Positions 19,568 through 23,183 of a DNA stretch of 23,183 nt are shown here, piece after piece (positions within the stretch are counted from its first letter, which is position 1; every line of letters begins with the position of its first letter). The notes beneath the pieces were generated by a model. It was not told where the DNA came from. It searched no databases and saw only the letters and a program-made list of their open reading frames with translations. A program made the translations under genes and the position numbers. Source of the stretch: a virus; IMG/VR virus record IMGVR_UViG_3300042938_000602, positions 1 through 23,183 of that record. One strand, given 5' to 3'.

Positions 19568-22036
19568 ATGGCCGACGTTACAGTAGAATTTGGAGCAACA
19601 GATACAGGACTTGAAAAGACACTCAAGGCCGTTCAAGGGGAATTGAATGGTCTGAAAGACAAGGTCAAGGGCGGTGAGCTTTCGATGACAGAGCTTGAAG
19701 GAACGATGAAACGCATCGGCCAAGTAACGTCGATGGAGAAAAACATTAAGGCCATCGGAGATCAGTCCCAAGGCACGACAACTCAAGTCAAAACCCTCGG
19801 AGCGGCAGCGGAAGACACGGGCAAAAAGGGGGAAATTGGCTTTGGGAAAATAGCCGTAGGCGCAACGCTCGCCGGAGCCGCGGCAAAAGTCGGAGCAATG
19901 GCGATTGACGCGGCATTCTCGGTGGCGCTGAAGACCGTTCAGAGCTTCGGGGCCGCGCTTGATATGGGCGGCAGGCTTAACGACCTAGCCGACCGCACAG
20001 GCATTGCCGTTGATAAGGTCTTGTTGTTGGAGCGAGCATTCCAGAACGCCGGAGTTGGAGCCGATTCTCTTGGGCCGATTTTAAACAAAATGCAAAAGGC
20101 GCTCGTTGACGCCGAAGACGGCACAAGCAAGGCCGCTTACGCCTTCGCCGATCTAGGTCTTTCGCTTTCTCAGCTCCGTGGGCTTTCGCCAGAAGAGCAG
20201 CTCCGCACGATAGGAAAGGCTATCGCAGGCATTCCGGACCCTGCACAGCGAGCCGCGACAGCGATGGAGATTTTCGGCAAGAGCGGTGGCGCACTTAACC
20301 AAGTATTCGCAAATTTCGACGACGAGATCGAGACGGCAAAACTGCAACTCGGATCGCTGCCTGACATAATGAAGGCGGGATCGTCGCAGTTCGACCGCAT
20401 CAGCGACAACCTTGTTGTCGTGGGTGGCAAGTTTATCGAGTTTGCGGCAGGCTTGATCGACAAAGTCAAACCGGCACTTGATGCCGTCACTACGGCTCTC
20501 TCGATGTTCGACGCCGCAAAAGTGGGTCAAGAGATCGGCGCGTTTTTCGTCGGTGCAGGAAACGGCATGAAGTTATTCCAGAAGTCCGTTGATGAATTTA
20601 AAACTGGCAACTTTACAGACGGATTCAAGCTCGCTTGGCAGGCGATTGTTGAGCAGGCGAAAGACACAGCGAATAGTATTTACACTAATCTTGTTGCAGC
20701 GTTGAAAACCGTTGGCGACTTCATAAAAGATCAATTCAACTCAAGCGGCCCGCTGGTGTTAGCGATCACATCCGCATTTGATTACGTCAGCGGATACATC
20801 AAAAAGGTAGTATCTGGATCTCTTGCCGATACATTTACAGGTCTAGGTCCAGCATTCAGTCGAATTGCTGATGGATTAAAACAAAGCTCTGAAGCTGGCG
20901 CATTGCAGGCAGAATTAGCATTGCAACGAATCCCGGTTGCTGTCGAACTTGCGGCAGATAAGGCCAGCCAATCAATGGGAGACATCCCCGCGAATTTCAA
21001 AAAGAACATGGCGGATGTCCCGCCATTGTTCGACAAGGTTACCGAAAAACAAAAAGAAGTTGTAAAAGGAACTGATGCCATAATTTCTGCCGACGAGGAA
21101 TTTGAGAAGCAAACGATGGATCGCATCGACAAAGATGTTGCCGCTTCGCAAAAGGCCTTTTCGGAAAAGCAGGCTAATCAACAGACGTTGGCTAAGGATC
21201 AAACCGCCGAAGACGAGAGGGCTGCAAATGCCGAAAAAGCAAGACAGGAAAAGCTCAAGGAATCCGCCGCAATTAAACGCGACGAAGTTAATGCTCAGAT
21301 CGCTCTTAATAATGCCATCGCGGCTGGAGACACGAAATTAGCCGAGTCGCTTACTAACGCAAAAAAACTCCAAGCCACGATCCAAGATTTGATCAAAAGC
21401 GGAATGGGTGCTCCTGAAGCTACAAAGCTCGCAAATGAAATGGCCCGCGCCGCACGCGATGCCGACCGCGTCAAGAACTCTCTTGCCACAAAGATAGGAG
21501 CAGACATAAAAAAACGGCAAGAATCTGAGGCTGTTGACGCAAGTGGGAAGCTCCAGAAAAAGGCGCAAGAGCAAATTGCCGCAGGGCAATATAAGGCGGC
21601 AGAGGCAACAGGGCGACAATTAGCGGCGCGAGAACTTGAAACTTCCGTGATGGGAGCTGGAGATGTACGCGATATGCGATCAGCGGCGGATACCTTGAAA
21701 GATTATTACGGCAATAAGGCTCCATCCATGTTAAGCAAACAAGAGCAACTAGAGCTCACTCGACTTGCTCGCGAAGAGGGAGTTTTTAAAGACTTTTCAA
21801 AAATTACAGACTCGACGAAAAAGGGGTTGGACAGATTTGCCGACCTTGGCGCAGCGACCACCAAAAAAATGGGAGAGACGACAAAAGCCGTGAAAAACGG
21901 AGTAAGCCCACCAGCTGGAACACCTGGGGGCGGGCCAGCAAAAACTCCGAAAGACACGCTTGACTCAATGGTTAAATCCATCCTTGATCTTATTCAAAAA
22001 ATTGAACCGAAATTACCGCAACAAGTTTTAGCATAA
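19568..22036 (+). CDS. Tail tape measure protein
   Basis: This 822-aa protein sets tail length and later passes into or through the host envelope with the DNA. It follows the chaperone frameshift pair, the classic position. Features: a helical N-terminus (DTGLEKTLKAVQGELNGL), a hydrophobic stretch at residues about 97-130 (KIAVGATLAGAAAKVGAMAI), a conserved block typical of tape measures (LNDLADRTGIAVDKVLLLER, then AATAMEIFGKSGGALNQVF), another hydrophobic zone near residues 395-425, a long charged coiled coil at about 480-700, and a Gly/Pro-rich linker near the end (PPAGTPGGGPAKTPKD). At the usual 1.5 angstrom per residue, a tail of about 120 nm is expected. The ATG at 19568 has no Shine-Dalgarno. 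No lytic enzyme domain is obvious. Confidence 0.9.
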   Translation: MADVTVEFGATDTGLEKTLKAVQGELNGLKDKVKGGELSMTELEGTMKRIGQVTSMEKNIKAIGDQSQGTTTQVKTLGAAAEDTGKKGEIGFGKIAVGATLAGAAAKVGAMAIDAAFSVALKTVQSFGAALDMGGRLNDLADRTGIAVDKVLLLERAFQNAGVGADSLGPILNKMQKALVDAEDGTSKAAYAFADLGLSLSQLRGLSPEEQLRTIGKAIAGIPDPAQRAATAMEIFGKSGGALNQVFANFDDEIETAKLQLGSLPDIMKAGSSQFDRISDNLVVVGGKFIEFAAGLIDKVKPALDAVTTALSMFDAAKVGQEIGAFFVGAGNGMKLFQKSVDEFKTGNFTDGFKLAWQAIVEQAKDTANSIYTNLVAALKTVGDFIKDQFNSSGPLVLAITSAFDYVSGYIKKVVSGSLADTFTGLGPAFSRIADGLKQSSEAGALQAELALQRIPVAVELAADKASQSMGDIPANFKKNMADVPPLFDKVTEKQKEVVKGTDAIISADEEFEKQTMDRIDKDVAASQKAFSEKQANQQTLAKDQTAEDERAANAEKARQEKLKESAAIKRDEVNAQIALNNAIAAGDTKLAESLTNAKKLQATIQDLIKSGMGAPEATKLANEMARAARDADRVKNSLATKIGADIKKRQESEAVDASGKLQKKAQEQIAAGQYKAAEATGRQLAARELETSVMGAGDVRDMRSAADTLKDYYGNKAPSMLSKQEQLELTRLAREEGVFKDFSKITDSTKKGLDRFADLGAATTKKMGETTKAVKNGVSPPAGTPGGGPAKTPKDTLDSMVKSILDLIQKIEPKLPQQVLA

Positions 22037-22038
22037 AA

Positions 22039-22806
22039 ATGGCACACACTTATCACGGCTCAACCGAGCTAATTTTAACGAGCGCGAACAAGCAGTCTTT
22101 CGACAGCGGCCTAAACCGCGTCGATTGCGTCTTTAAATGCCGAACGACTACGGCGGACGACTATGTTGCTTTGCTTTCCGCGGGAGAAATAATGCCAGGC
22201 TTTGAGGACTATATTATCAAAGATCCGGCAACCAAGCAGACCGGCAGCGATGGATTCACGACTTTTACCGTTTCGGGATTTTTCGGCACGCTTGCACTCT
22301 CGTCGGGGACAGCCAGCGTCCCTTCTGTAATCGGCGCGATCACCAACAATTTTACTATTGCTATAAATTCTCTCGGCAGCAGCGCATTAGCGGGCGCGAC
22401 ATTCATCAACTACATTTTAGATATAAACATTTTAAGTGATACGCTTGTACGCACACTGACCATTGCGCCAAGTGAGTCAATCACCACGCTTGACATTCCT
22501 GCGGTCAATTTAAGTTATGTAATAAATTATGGGGCATTTTCATATGTAAATGGTCGGCCAGTAAATTTTACATATGACCTTTCCAGGACTTTGAGGGAGA
22601 ATATTAACAATTTAGTTCAGTCCTTTCCGCGAGCCGATTCATCGCCGCAACTTATTCCTGTCGGTGCAAATCTTATCGATGGCGATACAACGGTTTCAAA
22701 TGTGTCCCGCTCTAATTTCGGGAATGTCGATGAGGTAACGATAACCTACACTCAATCTTTTAGAGTCGCGAATGAGATAACAATTCTCTATTTAGAGAAC
22801 CCATAA
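22039..22806 (+). CDS. Distal tail or tail-tip-type protein
   Basis: This 255-aa protein begins two bases after the tape measure stop. It is beta-rich throughout (STELILTSANKQSF, GFTTFTVSGFFGTLALSSG, VDEVTITYTQSFRVANEI) with few helices, like baseplate hub or distal tail proteins that follow tape measures. The N-terminal YHGSTELILTSA and the C-terminal strands may form two beta domains. No enzyme motif is seen. The role is inferred from place and composition. The next ATG is one base after its stop. Confidence 0.6.
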   Translation: MAHTYHGSTELILTSANKQSFDSGLNRVDCVFKCRTTTADDYVALLSAGEIMPGFEDYIIKDPATKQTGSDGFTTFTVSGFFGTLALSSGTASVPSVIGAITNNFTIAINSLGSSALAGATFINYILDINILSDTLVRTLTIAPSESITTLDIPAVNLSYVINYGAFSYVNGRPVNFTYDLSRTLRENINNLVQSFPRADSSPQLIPVGANLIDGDTTVSNVSRSNFGNVDEVTITYTQSFRVANEITILYLENP

Positions 22807-22807
22807 A

Positions 22808-23137
22808 ATGAACAACAATTTCCCCGTAGATTTTAAAAACAACGTTAAAAGTGGCAAGACGTCGAACCCGATAAAAGCTGCCGATCTCATGCAAAATTTC
22901 GTCTGGGCGAAACTTCTCGTTGACGACTCGTTGACGGAAAAGACAACTTCGATGGGATTTTCTGCCTTTAAACTTAAAATACCAGCGATAAACAACAACG
23001 GAAATAGGGTGCTCGCCTCGACAGGCGGCGCGTTGAGCTGGAAAGAAGACATACCAACGCCGCCGGCATCTGGAACATACGTCCTCGGCGCGATTTCGGG
23101 CGCATTGTCGTGGATCGCAACCGAGGAATGCCCATGA
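22808..23137 (+). CDS. Small tail-region protein with repeated GALSW motif
   Basis: This 109-aa protein is not recognised. The N-terminal half is polar (FPVDFKNNVKSGKTSNPIKA). The C-terminal half has a short internal echo: STGGALSWKE and ISGALSWIAT, about 20 residues apart, each ending a strand in a way common in phage fibre and tip proteins that present results as repeated loops. It ends WIATEECP, and its stop overlaps the next ATG (ATGA, 23134-23137). It is probably a tail-tip or fibre-associated protein. Confidence 0.6.
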   Translation: MNNNFPVDFKNNVKSGKTSNPIKAADLMQNFVWAKLLVDDSLTEKTTSMGFSAFKLKIPAINNNGNRVLASTGGALSWKEDIPTPPASGTYVLGAISGALSWIATEECP

Positions 23138-23183
23138 TCCTAGGCCGCACACCATCCGGAGCGATCAAAACAAAAACCGACGG
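23134..23183 (+). CDS. Start of a truncated tail-region gene
   Basis: The first 16 complete codons of a gene are present, beginning MILGRTPSGAIKTKTD and cut by the window end. The start is coupled to the previous stop by ATGA. The opening is typical of small phage structural proteins, but no function can be given from this fragment. Confidence 0.6.
   Translation, partial: MILGRTPSGAIKTKTD

Noticed and set aside
1-23183. CRISPR arrays, insertion sequences, integrase or lysogeny genes
   Set aside because: No regularly spaced direct repeats, transposase or recombinase motifs were seen on either strand.

Overview
This window is the late virion-structure region of a tailed double-stranded DNA phage or prophage (Caudoviricetes, siphovirus-type tail). 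Every credible gene lies on the + strand, packed so tightly that stop and start codons usually overlap (ATGA, TAATG or TTGA). No integrase, repressor, lysis or replication gene is in view, so lifestyle cannot be read from here. The longest gene-free stretches are positions 1-144 and 2599-2725. The host is not shown directly. Few starts carry a Shine-Dalgarno sequence, and one virion protein carries autotransporter-associated beta-strand repeats, a family I associate mostly with Verrucomicrobiota and relatives. A Verrucomicrobiota-like host is therefore an inference only.

Layout: (1) 1-2598, packaging: a small terminase with a helix-turn-helix, a 69-aa protein, an unlisted 24-aa membrane micro-ORF, and a GpA-type large terminase. 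(2) 2599-3132, a stand-alone small gene between an AT-rich dyad and a strong terminator. (3) 3151-5600, a gpW-like connector and a lambda-type portal with extra C-terminal modules. (4) 5597-8625, six small virion-type or unknown genes, including a LamG lectin-like protein. (5) 8648-10842, protease-scaffold, decoration protein and major capsid, closed by a terminator. (6) 10927-14321, a five-gene cassette with three glycosyltransferase-type proteins. (7) 14343-17313, a head-tail connector, two fibre/adhesin-like proteins, a small protein and a tail terminator-like protein. (8) 17332-22036, tail tube, terminator, tail assembly chaperones with a programmed -1 frameshift, a neck/tail protein and the tape measure. 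(9) 22039-23183, the start of the tail-tip region, cut by the window end.

Order and families follow the lambda plan: terminase, gpW, portal, protease/scaffold, gpD-like, capsid, connector, tail terminator, tube, G/GT, tape measure. Three accessory blocks are inserted: the adornment block after the portal, the glycosyltransferase cassette after the capsid, and the fibre/adhesin genes before the tail terminator. The most notable items are: a complete G/GT-type -1 frameshift signal (GGGAAAC, then a stop codon, then a 12-bp stem 5 nt downstream); the glycosyltransferase cassette inside the head genes; the autotransporter-type repeats in a phage gene; and a recurring TTGACA-like element 13-19 nt before the start of five genes that mostly open new blocks.
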